Source of the DNA: Marasmius tenuissimus
Lineage: Eukaryota; Basidiomycota; Agaricomycetes; Agaricales; Marasmiaceae
Reading direction: 5' to 3'
DNA: 64,000 bases
Assembly: GCA_029532415.1 (NCBI GenBank)
Contig: JAQOTA010000050.1
Location: 4,402,001 to 4,466,000, forward strand
Shown: positions 29,675 to 42,484 of the stretch, in pieces
Layout of the letters: every line of letters begins with the position of its first letter
How positions within the stretch are numbered: the first letter of the stretch is position 1
The notes under the pieces: model-generated
Told to the model about the DNA's origin: nothing
Databases searched by the model: none
The model's input: only the letters and a program-made list of their open reading frames with translations
Program-made: the position numbers and the translations under genes

Positions 29675-32600
29675 TCATTTCCCTGCTCTTCGCTTTGCCT
29701 TCGCCTTCTCTCTCTCCATGCTCTTTTGTTCGGCCCTCTCACTTTCAATAGACGAGAATGCCTTCTTCATACTTTCGTTATAGCTGCGATCCTTATCCTT
29801 CTGCTTAGCCTGCTCAACACCAGCCAAGAACTTGGCATCCTTGCGCAGTTCTCGAATAGCACCCTTCCTCTCCTTCTTGTACTCGTTACGCAATTTACTC
29901 GCCTCTTTCCTCTCCTTGTCGGGATCCTGGGCCCGTAGGTATGACGAAGACGTGGAATCGAATTTGGGAACATATGAAGGAATCGGGATTGGTTTGTGGG
30001 CTTGGAGCATGAGCGGTCGACGAGACTGAAGAGCAAATTTGAGGAGTCTTCCAAGGGCGTCCGTAGTGGAGGTAAGGCTTGTCTAATGTGACGGAACATT
30101 CAGTCTGAGGTGAATGACAACATTCAAGTGACTTACCTGTACGGCCTTGCCAAGTTTCGTTACTTGCAGCCCTTTCAGGACCTCCATCACAGGATCGAAG
30201 ATCTCTATGAAAGCCTCCAACCCTTTATATAGCTCCGCGAAACGGCTGAGGAGTTCCAAGGCCAGTGCCAGTAGGTCAAGTTTGTCATGTTCGTCCGCTT
30301 TGCCAACCAACATTCTTGCAAGATCTACCCGCCGTAGCTCTCGTTCCTCCAGTTTCTTTGGTCCGATGGCAAGCGACTGGCAGTGGTCAGAGCGGAAATC
30401 GGGCGCGGGGAACGCTCCCGGTAGTTCTGCAGCGTCCTTAAATCGACTGGGTGCGAGATGTAAAACGATGTTCAGAAGGAAATTAATGGTTTCCGGCACA
30501 TATCGTTTTGAGAGCTGCTCAAACTGTAGGAACAGGGTGCAGAGGAAAAGTCCACTTGAGACGTCCATAAGGGAGCGAATTCGACACAAGCCCAAATAGG
30601 ACGACATCAGTATCCGCGTAGGGGATATCACATAGTGATTCATGTCACTTGTGGGCCACGCTGCGCCTATGATCTGGAATAACGTCAATTCTGGTAGCCC
30701 CGGCCACGTTTTGGACTCAAAATTTGAGGGTCCCTTGGACAGACCGCGCTTCAGATTCCTGTGCATGATTGTAAGCTTTTGGATGAAGTGTTCCGCAGAC
30801 TGGATCGGGTAGGCGCGAGTGAGGGCGTAGAGATGGGGGAGGAGGAGGTTGGTGACACGGAACCGTGGATTAGGTGGCGAGACGACGTAGAGAATATGGT
30901 CGATGAGTACGCTGTTCAAAGCCTAGGAGTGGATTATCAGTACAAGATCTCAAGTCACTGAGCAATTGGCTTACTTGAAGTTTGGACTTGTTTTCCGGGG
31001 CCAGACTCGAATGGTAAAGCGCACGGATCCGTTTCACCACAGTCGGTATATCCTCGTCGGCGACGTTCTCGACTATGTCAAGGAATTCATCATGTGAGGA
31101 CGGGCAGGGAAAAGTATATGGCAGTTCCGTCGTCGATTGTTTGACCTTGGAGGGCTTCGGCTTTTTTCGTGGTTCCACCAGACTTTCATCGCCTCCACCA
31201 TCGTCCTCTGCAGAGTCTGCAGACTCCGCATCCGATATTCCACCCCATTCTCCTTCAACTTCTTCGTCACCGTCATCCTCTTCGTCCTCTTCGCTCCCGC
31301 TAGACATATCTTCATCCTCTTCGCTGCCGCTGCCTCCGTCCACCTCAGCTAATCCTGCCCCCAGCCCCGCGTAGTCAATGTCCTGGTCGTCAAAATCATC
31401 TTCCAAATCATCACCTCCACGAGGCCGCTTTTTTCGCTTCTTCCCTTCGTCTTCGCTGTCGCTGTCGTCCAAACCCAGCATACGCTTTCTCCGTTGTTTT
31501 TCAGCCTTTTCAAGAGATTCTTTCTCCTCTAAAGCCAGCTCTTCCTCTGTCTTCGTTCGATCTTTGGGTTTAGCCCGTTTTTCGGACATCAGCGCCTTGA
31601 CGTTTTGGTCATAATCTTCGGTTTTTTTGTCCTCAAAGAGGGTGGTGTCATCTCGGATTCCTAAGGGTATAGAATTGCTCCCAGATGATGAAGGGTTCGG
31701 AGGTTCCGGAGGAGCAGCGAATAAGAGGTCGCGAATGGAGTCGAAACCCTGGTCGAGCTCGTGTCGAAGGTCATCTCCCTTCTCTTTGTCCATTTGTCGG
31801 AGCATCTGTAAAGTCGTTGGTCGAATTTCTGGTCGAACCACGATAGATACTCACCTTATGTTCTTTACTCTTCGCGATTACCTCTGCCATAACCTCAGCT
31901 TTAGATTTCTTCCTGGCAGGCTGTAGAGTACAAGGTCAGTGGGCGTTATAGGCCGGCTAGAGATGGTGAATAGAGACCTCTTCATTCTCGTCGTCTTCAT
32001 CCTCCTCTTCTTCATCGAATCCACCAAAGTGAGTATGTTTGACAACATCTTGGTCAATCCTCCCTGTTCAGGCGCCTCCTTGAGTTCATTTCAAACACAG
32101 TTACGTCGACACTGACCCGTGCCCTCGTCCTCATCATCATCTTCCAGTCCCAGACCTGTGTTGTCAAAGTCGTCCATGTTGGACAAGCTCTGGCCATAAT
32201 GTGTGAGCTCGTCCTCATCCTCCAGATTGAACGCCGATCCTTTCGAAGCCCGTTGTCGTTCACGCGTAAATCGTTCCAACATACGCTCCTCCAAGCTCAT
32301 GGCGGGATCATTCTCGCCAAATCGTCGATCTAAAATCCCTCCTGCACGGCCTCTCTCTTCCAACTCCTTCAGCAGCGTTTTTTTGCGCTAAAATAACGAT
32401 GAACAACTGAAAATCCACAGATACGGTATGGTACGCGACGGACCTGTTCAATTCCTGCCATTTTACTTTGTGCAGGCTTTCCGGTCACACCCTTGAGCTT
32501 CCTACCACCAACATCGTGCTTCAGTTTAGTGACTTTTTCATCGAATGGGTTGAGCCGTCGGTGTATTTCATCGAGTTTGGTAGCCCGTTTCTCTTTGTCC

Positions 32601-32710
32601 TTTTCTGTCGGCGCAGAACGTTTTCTCTTCCTGGATTTAGAGTCGTTCCCAGAGATGCCAGCTTGAGATAGGGCCGATTTGAGTTGAGCAAGCTGGGACC
32701 CCTTCGCCAT
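29675..32710 (-). CDS. NOP14: Nop14, 40S ribosome biogenesis factor
   Basis: Starts MAKGSQLAQLKSALSQAGIS. The conserved Nop14 N-terminus follows: RRLNPFDEKVTKLKHDVGGR, KLKGVTGKPAQSK, then across an intron ERGRAGGILDRRFGENDPAM and SLEERMLERFTRERQR. The middle is highly acidic (Asp/Glu/Ser tracts around 31200-31400, with EDDFDDQDIDYAG nearby) and interrupted by KKRKKRPRGG-type basic clusters. The helical domain follows (TFPCPSSHDEFLDIVENV), and the gene ends in the usual basic helix: PDKERKEASKLRNEYKKERK and ESMKKAFSSIESERAEQKS. Nop14 is part of the small-subunit processome with U3 snoRNA and is needed for 18S rRNA maturation in the nucleolus. The gene uses several short introns; exact borders were not all resolved. 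Confidence 0.9.
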
Positions 32711-33329
32711 TGGGAGTTGAAGGTGGAAGCGCTAGGGTGGAAGCAAGCGCTCAAAAAAATTCAGTGACACAAATGTCGTGATCGGGAGTCGGGCCGGTCA
32801 TCCGTTTCGAGGATTCGACGACTTCTACTTAATTAGCTCGGAGAGGTGTGTTCTCTTTGTTCCATTTCTAGTTCATCGTCGACTCTGCATCCATTCAATG
32901 CCTATACTGTCTAGCATGTCGATCCGCGGTCTTGCCATACGGACTGTCTGTACGCAGTAGCTAGTTTGACAACGTGGTCCGCAATCTCTGCGGAAATGAC
33001 CTAGTATTGAGTTACGAGTTCATCAAGTATGAATCGCTGACGCGTCCTGTTCTGAACGATCCCAGTACGTTCTCGAAATGAGTGACTCATTGTAAGTGAA
33101 CAAAGGCAGGCATGTCGGGAGCGGCATGTACTTTATAAGCAGATCATTGTTTCCTCCTCTCCACCATCAATACCTTTGGCCACTCTATCCAGCTGCTCAA
33201 GCGATTCCGTCTGCCGCCAGAATTTCTACAGTCATTGTGCCGACATACCCGAGTTATTGACCCCGGTTCCCCTCTATCTGCGGTATCTCTCCCTCTTCCC
33301 AATCACAACCACCACCACCCGGTCCCACC
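32711..33329. other. Shared upstream region of NOP14 and DDI1
   Basis: 619 bases between divergent start codons. No gene was seen. The last 80 bases before the DDI1 ATG are pyrimidine- and ACC-rich, as is common for fungal leaders. Confidence 0.4.
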
Positions 33330-34952
33330 ATGGAACTCACATTCATCACTGAGATTGGGGGTTCTTTCACGATAGAAATCGATCCGGGAATGGAGTTTGA
33401 GAATGTCATGGCGCTGTTGGAGGCAGAGGTATGATGTCCTTAAATTTCATGCTCTAGTTGACCACTGATCGTCTTACAGTCTGGAATTCCTGTTACAGAA
33501 CAAAGCATTTCCTACGACGGTCGCGATCTGAACAATCCGAAAGCTACAGTCCAGGAGTTGGGGATTACAGGACATCAGGCGACTCTCGTCCTGAAAAGAA
33601 AGATACCAAGCGCGGTAGCTGGAAGGTGCGGCCGCTTTCCTTCTCTGCGTCGGTCAAACCTTTGAACCTCGCCCATACTCAGGCCGTTGGAGCACGATGC
33701 AGAGATGATGCGACTGCAGCTGTTAGGAGATCCAAACTTGATGAATGATCTGAGAACGGTAGAAGATTTTGCACCAGTATTCACCAAGGAATTCCCTCTC
33801 ACCTCATTCTGTCTCAGACACAACCGGAGCTCGCCGAAGCTGCTCAAAACAACCCTACGAGGTTTGCAGAACTACTTCGACAAACGCGCGAGCGCCAGCA
33901 TGATGCTGAACTGGCTCGGCAACGGGAGATTGAACATTTGAACGCGGATCCATTTGATGTAGAGGCCCAGAGGAGGATCGAAGAGGCGATAAGGCAGGAG
34001 GCCGTTATGGAGAACCTGGAACACGCTTTGGAATACTCCCCAGAGAGTTTCGGAATAGTAACAATGCTTTAGTGAGACTCACCTCCTTTGTGCTTGGCTC
34101 AAGGCTGACCCAGGTTTTATGCAAGCATCGATGTGGAAATTAACGGGAAAGCTGTCAAGGCATTTGTGGATAGTGGGGCTCAACGTACCATCAGTGGGTT
34201 ACCTGCATCGAGTCAAACTTCTGCACCGATATTGACATGAGCGCAGTGACACCACAATGTGCGGAGTACTGCGGGTATGCGCGTTTGAAATGATCTCTCC
34301 GTCCTCCAGTTATGCTCACCCGACGCAGTATCATGCGGTTGCTTGACTCGCGCTTCGCTGGTATCGCACAAGGAGTAGGCACAGCCAAGATTCTCGGGCG
34401 GATACACAGTACGCAACTCAAAGTCGCTGACCTACATCTGCCTTGTGCAATCACCGTCATGGAGGTTTGTCCACATCAACTCCTCGTCCCATCGCCGTCG
34501 AATTTACCTCCTTCGCGCAGGGCAAAACGGTCGACCTTCTACTTGGGCTCGACATGTTGAAATCCTACCAAGCGTGTATCGATCTTGGCAAGGGTGTTTT
34601 ACGGATACAAGGCCGTGAAGTACGCTTCCTTTCCGAGCATGAACTCCCCGAAAATGCCAGACAGGAAGCCAGTGCTGAAGCACCTGGTCCTTCGAGCGTT
34701 GGAGGACCCGTACCAAGAGCACCGGCCCCTAATCAACCGTTCTCGGGTCACGGGAATGTGCTCGGGAGCGCACCTGCTCAAAGGCCACCCGTCAACCCGC
34801 GAGCATCTGGTGCTTTACAATCTAACAACTCACGACACCCAGAAGCAAGCATCAAGATGATTATGGATCTCGGCGTCACTCGCGAAGTGGCCATCAGCAC
34901 GCTCGATGCCGCTGGAGGAAATGTTGATGTTGCCGCGAGTTTGCTGTTCTAA
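33330..34952 (+). CDS. DDI1: Ddi1: ubiquitin-shuttle protein with retroviral-type aspartic protease
   Basis: Exon 1 (33330-33428) and exon 2 (from 33480) encode a ubiquitin-like domain: [18 protein letters not shown] and [21 protein letters not shown] helical domain follows ([20 protein letters not shown], then [20 protein letters not shown]). The protease domain is reached by splicing TA to CATCG, giving [18 protein letters not shown] and VDSGAQRTI with the catalytic Asp in D-S-G-A, then [33 protein letters not shown] and [10 protein letters not shown]. The C-terminal 40 residues form a UBA domain ([20 protein letters not shown], ending DVAASLLF). Ddi1 carries polyubiquitinated proteins to the proteasome and cleaves heavily ubiquitinated substrates. 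The UBA domain, missing in some relatives, is kept here. Confidence 0.92.
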
Positions 34953-35506
34953 AAAAGGGATGCACTGGCAGACCTTGTTTTCTTTGGACAACGCAGAGAA
35001 TCAATTCGGTTATGTATCACAAGAACAGAACAACGATATCAAAAATACTGTAACATCACATACAATCTATATCCATGATATACCTAGAATACTGTACAAT
35101 GGTCGATCGAGGAATGTCCAGCAAAATACGTACAGGGTGGACGCTACAAAAGGCCCTCACCTTCCGATATTCATTTCTTGCTCGTCGACATCGTCGCTCA
35201 GACGAAGGGGTCAAGGTGGGGCAGAAGGTTGGAAAGGGAGATAAAGATGAAGGCGGATTCAGATCAGAGATGACAGTGAGTATCTGTGAGATAGACTGAT
35301 CATTCGACGCCAGGGCACGAATCCTCCATCACAGTCTTAGCTCTGAAGTCTCTCGTTTCCTGAATTCTGATACAAGTATAGGGTATCCATAAATCAACCG
35401 ATACATAAGACAGGGCAATTATATCCACGAAATCTAATCCAATCCCATCCGTCCTACAAGACAGGCCTACACTAACTATACCCAACAGAGTCCCAACAAG
35501 AAATAA
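34953..35506. other. Convergent 3' flanks of DDI1 and an F-box gene
   Basis: About 550 bases between converging genes. AT-rich transcript-end-like sequence and no supported gene. Confidence 0.4.
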
Positions 35507-37875
35507 TCACGAGGCGCCTCCGGTCCGAACCCAAACATTCGTTGGCCACCCAGGAGGTACCAGGTCCCTCGATAGAGGCATCCCGTGCACAAATTCAACA
35601 TCCCACTCCGGACGCCAACCGTCCTCAAAAACAAGGTCATCACAACAGGACCTCAACAACTCGTACGACTCGTCAGACCGAATACGGTACTCTGCTTCAG
35701 AGTCGTAATTGGAGTCATTCTCACCGTCGTCCTCATTGTCGTCCTCTGCAGTCGAGGACGGGGACTGAGGTATGTGCACAGGAACATGAGAGTGGTGACC
35801 TGGAGGGGGAGGGACGACGACAATAGGTGGTGGTGGTGGCGGAGGAGGAAGGATGGTAATGGTTGGTGGTGCTTGGGTAGAGCCAGTAGGTCCCGGAGGA
35901 TGAGGCGGAGGAGACCCGGTTCTTGAATCGCCATTCGTGCTGATTCTACGGCTGCCTCCTGGACCGCGGGGATCAAAGACCAATACTTTAAGTTTCTCGA
36001 TGTATGAGCCGGCCCTCCGCCGAGATCGCACGAGCTTAGCAATGAATATCGACGCAAGATCGGCATCGTGTTCGATAGTGAGGTACCGCAGTCTAGGGCA
36101 TACAACCTGTGGGTGGGTTTTGGGCAGGGAGGATGAGGATGATTGCGTTGACGGTGATGTTGTTGTCGTCGTCAGACCTGGACGTCCGCCTGAGCTCGAG
36201 CCCGCAAGATGGCCATTCGTTCCCTTGCTATTCGGTATATCGTCGACGACCATCTGATCCTTCGGCATCAACGCGCCCAAAACACCCCTCGTTGTCCCCA
36301 TGGATTGAAACGCTAAAACTCTCAACTCCTCCAGCTTGTTCATCTTCAACAAGATCTCCTTCCACGAGCTCATCGAAAATCTATTCGTTTGCAAAGAACT
36401 ATCCCTCACCACAAATGTCCCGATGTCATCCAATGGAAACCTAGGAATCGTCTCCAACAGTCGCGCGGGTTGGAACGGTCCATAAGTATGGAGTGCAGCA
36501 CCCTTCCTCCCCGCTTTCGATGACCCGACAATAGCCAAGAATGGTGTATACAACAGCTCCCCGATTTGAGAAGCGAAGAAGTGTGTCAAGTACCACTTTG
36601 TTATCGCCTGCAAGTTTTCAAGTCCGGACGTGTCTGCGGGAATCATTGACGCCAGATCCGCGAATGGATCTGAGAGGATTGTTCCCCATATGTATAGGTC
36701 TGACGTTGGTGGAATAACAACGTGTGAGAGGAACCGGCCGATGGTGGACGTGGTGGGCCATTCACCCAGGTTCAACTCTCTCATTTGAGGTAGATGGACC
36801 TTTCGTCTACCTGGGAGGGGTGGAACATCTGTCGCGTCGTCTAGTGTAGGTCCCGCTCGGACTAGAGCGAGTTCTTCGAGGGAGTGTGCCGACGCTTCGA
36901 GGAAATCAAGAAAGGCTTGGGTAGACGGACGTGTGGGCTCGTTTTGGTACGAGAGACAGAGGTGGGTGAGGTTGTGAAAGTGGTCCTGGGGCCACGATGT
37001 AAAGTATTCCAGGTCGACCTGTACCAGACGAGGCGTTTGGCTGCTGAACAATGCAGGGAGCGCTCCGCCGGCGACAGCAGGGTCTTTGCCATAGGTACCT
37101 ATTGACAGGCTCTGCAGCATTGGCGCAGGAGAAGTGAGAAGGGGAGATGAATAGAGCGCCGCGTTCGGTGATGCGTTCGCAGTGTCCGTGATAGTGAGGT
37201 CTTGCGGTAGCTCGAACCCATCGGCTGCCATGTGGAATTCACGGACACGCGGGAGGTGAGGGTGCAGAAGATCAAGAACGTCCCTTTGAAATTCTGGTTT
37301 TTTGATCCCAAGGTAGACAGTGAGAGGTGCAGATTGTGATCGTCGAAGGTACACTTCACTAACATTCGTGTTATCCACGACCCTCCACATTCCCGGACAC
37401 CGCGCGATTACTCCCCTCCAATGTCGGCAAATTTGTAGCATACATTGCCAGTCTCGTCCATGGTCCAGGTAATCCGTGTCGTCAGGAAGAAAACTTGTCA
37501 AGTTCAATTGAACATGGTGGAAGATAATCGAGAGCAGTTCGGTGGGGAGTTGGTTAATCTTTTGAAGGGAATTTCGTCTTCCTCGGATGGCCGAAGCGAC
37601 AATTTGGAGTTTCCGTTCAAGCGAGTCTAGCTTCCTTTCCAAGCTGTGTGTAAATTATCTGTGACATGTTGGATAGAAGCTCGAATCCACACCTCAGCTA
37701 TAGAGAAATTAAGGAACCTAACCAAGGAACCGAAAAACAAAAATCAGAGTCAGTCACTCGTCGACAGTCTGAGAGGGTGGTGAAGAGTGACTTACGAGTC
37801 CTTTTGAGCCTTTGTCTTGTATGTCAACGCGTCAACGAGCTCCTTGAAGGTGAGGTTGACACCAGAGGGCGCCAT
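35507..37875 (-). CDS. F-box-like protein with Pro-rich and acidic C-terminal part
   Basis: The true start is a short first exon at 37875 (MAPSGVNLTFKELVDALTYK), spliced at a GTAAGT to an acceptor just before LERKLDSLERKLQIVASAIR. This gives an N-terminal coiled coil directly ahead of the F-box-like helix INQLPTELLSIIFHHVQLNL and the W-x-x-M-L-x-I-C-R-H-W-R-x-V pattern typical of agaricomycete F-box proteins. The middle is leucine-rich. From about residue 500 there is a Ser/Thr/Gly linker, a polyproline run, an acidic patch (EDDNEDDGENDSNYDSEAEY) and a conserved-looking end with WDVEFVHGMP. About 738 residues. It probably acts as an SCF adaptor; the polyproline segment is unusual for the family and may be lineage-specific. 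Confidence 0.78.
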
Positions 37876-38106
37876 GATGGTGGTGAGGACACAAGAGCTG
37901 GCTACAACGGCGGCGCAAACTCGAGGTCAGGCTGTGTGAATTTTGAATATTGTTTTCTTATTTTGGATCGGACTCTGGACCAGCGGAAGCGTCCAGCGGG
38001 TATCTGACAGTTCATCGACTGACTGGGACAAGTTACATGGCACGTATCGTACATATACAAGCATATATTACAAGGGGTATATAACATAGTAATGTACAGA
38101 TCCACC

Positions 38107-39416
38107 TCAAATGAGCGAAACTCTCGTCCTGACCAGGCCTCCTCTCCAATTGTGCATACCCGCTGATCTGCGATGTGACCAATCGCCTTGCATCCTCGAG
38201 AATGCATCCTGGATATGCTCAGGTCGCAGCGCTGTCCGAGCTTCTGGCGGTGGGAGAAATAGCGAATTGACTGGGAGAGTATAATCATCTCTATCAGGGG
38301 ATTCCTCTCGTCGGCGCTTCTCTGGTCCACCTCCTAAACTGTTGGCCTTCCGTTTGCCCATAATCGGTGAGGCGTACTCTTCCCGCATGGACGACTCCTC
38401 CAGCGACTTCTTCACTTCAAGACCAGCCAGCGTCAACGACCGAACCATCTCGAACGCCAGGAAACCAACGATGTCCACAGTGTCGTCGTTCGAGCGAAGG
38501 TCAAGATGGACCGGAAGGTTGAGGAATTCTCTGAAACGTTTAGCTACACATTTGTGAGTACCAGCACAGTCGAGAGGTGAGCGAGAGCACCTTTTCGATA
38601 CGTAAAGGAGGCCTGTCGACAGTCCGAGTAATGCTGGTACTCCTCGCGAGTCATTTGCCGGGTAGCATCATCTGCTTCCTAGTAGAGCTATATGAATTGA
38701 CTCGTTTCCACCGCGTCAAGCGTAACTCATACCTTCAATCGCTGGACAGAGGCTTCATGTGCTTCTATGTCGTCTTCGTCCTCTTCATCGTCAGATTGAT
38801 GACCGCTTTGCTTCAGAACTTCAGAATAGATGGTCGTAATTTCCCAAGGAAGTTTGATAGTAATCTTCTGCGCCTTCCCCGCCAGTTTATCTGAGAACAG
38901 TCATTTACCATTTGTCCAAAGAGAACGCGATGGCAACACACCTTCAGCATCTTCCTCTAAGGCCTCTTCTACACCTCCACCTCCGTCACCCCCAGAGTCT
39001 TTGGCATGTTTCCGAATATCCTTCCAGGACAGGTAGGTTCTCAGTCGGTTGACCTTGCCTCGGTCGTGACGGATGAGAAAGATCAGGTCTTCGGCAGACA
39101 AGTAACGCGCTCCGCGTCGAGTTGCAAGAGCCTTCGCTTGAACGATCTATTCTACCTAAGTCGAAAATACTCCAGGATAGGGATACTGGACTCACGAGTT
39201 CGATAAGCTGGCTACGAACGATATCTTCTACGAGGTTCACAGTTTCGGTATTGGGATCTTGAACCTCTCCGAAGACGAACATCTATACAACAGCTTCAAG
39301 TGAGAATGAGCATAGATGCGAGCTAGAGTTCGAACCATCTGCGATATTTCCTGGGTATATTTGTAGTCTCTGACCACACCCTCGGTTCCACTTTTCTCCT
39401 TCTTCACAGAGGCCAT
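38107..39416 (-). CDS. SPT3: Spt3, SAGA complex histone-fold subunit
   Basis: Exon 1 starts at 39416 ([20 protein letters not shown], then TQEISQM). Following exons give [49 protein letters not shown] and [20 protein letters not shown]: the N-terminal histone fold of Spt3. An acidic stretch follows ([18 protein letters not shown]), then the second histone fold with [20 protein letters not shown] and [20 protein letters not shown]. Spt3 binds TBP within SAGA and helps place it at TATA promoters. The C-terminus carries a KRR-type basic patch and ends VRTRVSLI. Both histone folds are present, as in yeast and human SUPT3H. Confidence 0.92.
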
Positions 39417-39715
39417 AACTCTCGACTATCCCCTCTATCACGTCAAGCAGAGTAAATTTCAGTACGATTGTTTGAACCAGAGAAACTAGATGCAACAAAT
39501 GCGAAAGTGGTCGTGGTCAAGTGGTGGTTGGGGAGCAAGCGCAGACGGAATCTAAACAAGCGCCGAAGATCCAAGTCGAGTGGCGCCCGCGGCTCACAGT
39601 TCAAGTTCTCAACACTACTTCTGCGTCGAGTTCGACATCCAAGTGGAAAATCTTGTAGATTCCAGCCACTAGGATTAGGGCTATATACATGCATGTACAA
39701 CAACAATCTTTCTAT

Positions 39716-41414
39716 TCAGAGGAAATTGAAAGGGGATGCTCGTTCAGCAGGTTTTGGGAAAGCATTGGTGTTCGCCAACACAACCATTTGCTTCTCATGG
39801 CTGATATACCCTCGAATGAACCCTCTGTAGATTTGATTTGCAAGGAGACACTCGGCCTCTTCCACCTCCACGTCAATTCCAGATATCCGTAACGCGGCAT
39901 GGAACATCGGGATGGGTATCCTTGAGCTCTTCTCAGAGGTGATCCAACTGTAAGATTGATGAGAGACGATAAGGAGACAGACACGAAGGGCACTCACACC
40001 CTGCGGAAGAGCCCTCGTAGACACATCTCCCGCCCCTTTTCCAGTATCATCCACAGGTTGAGCTCCAGTAGTTTCTTCTCCGCGTTTTCGAGCGCACGAT
40101 CGTAGGCACCGATATCACCGGCGCGCATGGCGTTAACAAACGGGGAGAACAGCCCTCGTACATGTGAGAAGCGTTGCAATAAGTCCTCTGACGGTAGATG
40201 CCCTTTCAAGATTCGTAGAGGTAGTAGGTACGTCAGTATACGTCTGCAAGGAGCATTATTAGTATGACTGTAAGAGTTGCTGAAAGCTTCCTCACTCTTG
40301 ATTCGCTTCGGCTTGTATGTGACACTGATAGAATGCACGAGTCAATTCATTCTCCGCCTGAGCAATATTTTAGATCGCGGCTAGATTTTCGGAGAATGTG
40401 ACGCATTTAGAATTACCGATTCGTATTCTTCGTTCAAGAAGCGTAGCATGCCAAGGTAGTAGCGGAATGTGACCTGAGGTATGCTTGTTTGAGTATCGCT
40501 AGTTTGAGGAGAGTGTGGGGCGTACTTGATGGGATTTGGGATATAAACTCAGGTCGGGGATGTCACGATTCGCGTCGAGGGCACGAAGAATATTCTTTGA
40601 AAGTGATATACGCCGTACCTGTCTATTTATCAATCGTTGAATAAGAAGGTAGAACTACGGAGACGCACCCGGAAGTAGCATTTGAGAACCAACCCAACCA
40701 CATAGTAGACACCCCACTTCCGTGACTGATCTGGCGGCGACATCCTTCACTAGGTTGTTGAGATAAAGTGGATCTTTTCGTGTGCGTAACCAACACACCT
40801 GTCTTGCAGACATAATGTGAACGCTTTTGTAATGATTCTGGCCGACTCTTCCATGCTATCACTTTTCAATCCGTTGCATTTCGCGTGAAAATCTGCCTAG
40901 TTCAACATGAGATCGAGTGTGACGGTAGGGGTGGGTATTCACATCAAATGCAAGGTCGCGGAGGTCTCGAAGGACGGAGAATAAGGCAGGTAAAGACCAC
41001 CCTGAGTTTTGACCAAAGAAAGTGTAGAAATGTCTGTGCAAATCTATCAGTTTCGCGGTCACATACGGTATAGCAGGACGCACGAAACAAGTTGGCCATG
41101 CTCCTTGAACGCTTCAATAGATCGACGTCGCGCGACATGAGAGCAGGTAAGAACGTATTGAATCGCTATGTCATCCCAAGGCTCCTGTATGCTTCCCTTG
41201 TAATAGCTGAGTTTTTCGCGCTATAAACCAATTTCAGAACAGTTTGGATCAGATTTAAATAACTGGGACTGACTGTTGGATTCAATTTGTACTCTTTGAG
41301 CAAGTCTTTTGCGTGTGGACTCGTAGGTCGTAGAAGAAAAGCAAGATTATGGCCATTTTCCGCTGCTAAGGCATCGTTAAGCTGAGTGAGGAAGGTCACG
41401 AAGTTCATGGGCAT
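39716..41414 (-). CDS. CSN12: PCI-domain protein of the CSN12/PCID2 family
   Basis: The likely ATG is 41414 (MPMNFVTFLTQLNDALAAEN). Several small exons follow, including RSRSMANLFRASCYTVCDRE and GWSLPALFSVLRDLRDLAFD. The conserved PCI core is clear: NNAPCRRILTYLLPLRILKG, HLPSEDLLQRF, LFSPFVNAMRAGDIGAYDRA and LWMILEKGREMCLRGLFRRV, joined after an intron to PIPMFHAALRISGIDVEVEE, AECLLANQIYRGFIRGYISH and a C-terminal NAFPKPAE. Members are yeast Csn12/Thp1 and human PCID2, acting in the COP9 signalosome-like complex or TREX-2 mRNA export; sequence alone does not decide which. The ATG is 106 bp from that of the divergent ARFRP1-like gene. Confidence 0.85.
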
Positions 41415-41520
41415 CGTCAAGAATGTCTGAATTTCATTCGTGGCTGTATCGTGGGTCCATTTCGCAAAGCGCCTGATTCGGCGCTTCGCTTCACGCACTC
41501 TTGCCTCCAAATCCAATGCG

Positions 41521-42484
41521 ATGTACCACTTGTTGAAGGGCCTGCATGAGCACCTCACGAGGTGAGTACAGCCCTTCTTCAGGCTATTCGAAGGCTAACT
41601 AATCACAGGAAGGAGGAATTCTCTGTCATCATCATAGGTTTAGACGGAGCTGGCAAAACTGTGCGCGTCACCTTCAACTTCCCGATGGTTCGAACTCATA
41701 TTCGTTGAAACAGACTCTACTAGAAAAGATCAAAACCTACTACAATGAGGTTCCTGGTCTTACACCAGACAAGATTGGGCCGACAGTCGGCCAGAACAGT
41801 CAGTGAACTATCTACACGACAAACAGACCCGAATCTGAACACATACTTAGCTGGCAAGATCACGCTTCCTTCCACCATATTGCAGTTTTGGGATCTTGGA
41901 GGACAGCGCGGAATACGAAACATTTGGCATAGATACTATGACGACTGTCATGCAGTCGTCTATGTTATTGACGCGGACGACCGTGAACGAATGAGCGAAG
42001 GCTGGGAGGTGTTCGGTATGTCAAATACCCCTTCGGTTCTGGACGGTCACCAATTACCTTGCAAGGATCGTAGACTCTGTCCTCTCGGCGCCGCAGATTC
42101 TCGGCGTCCCGTTACTGCTATTGGCGAACAAGCAAGATTCTCCACAGAGCTTGTCAGTTGAAGAGATCAGACATGACTATGAAGATTGGCACCAGAGGAA
42201 ACTTGAGAGTGCCCGAAGAAGCAGGCATGGAGAAGATAACTCGAGTGCCCGAAGAGAGAGAATTGCCAGTCTAGATGTCATGGGGGTGTCTGCAATCGAA
42301 GGGTGAGATCCCTTCTCATACTCGAGACTCGAATTGACTTGTTGCAATAGAACAGGAGTCCGTGAAGCAGTCGATTGGTTGTTCATTAGAGTACAGAACA
42401 GTCGGAGGTCAGTTCCCCACGAACGAATATTATCCAGGATATTTCTGATTTTTCTGATACAGAGAGGTCGCCAATGGCCGATGA
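41521..42484 (+). CDS. ARL3: ARFRP1/Arl3-type small GTPase
   Basis: Seven exons (41521-41561, 41609-41660, 41714-41798, 41851-42015, 42074-42302, 42351-42407, 42463-42484) join to 216 residues. Motifs: GLDGAGKT (P-loop), PTVGQN (switch I), WDLGGQRGIRNIWHRYYDDC (switch II), NKQDS (base recognition) and VSAIEGTGVREAVDWL at the end. The N-terminus MYHLLKGLHEHLTRKEE has no myristoylatable Gly but has Met-Tyr, as in ARFRP1/yeast Arl3, which are N-terminally acetylated and recruited to the trans-Golgi through Sys1. An insert of about 20 charged residues (RRSRHGEDNSSARRERIAS) lies between the NKQD motif and the C-terminal helix. The family role is Golgi trafficking upstream of Arl1. Confidence 0.9.
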
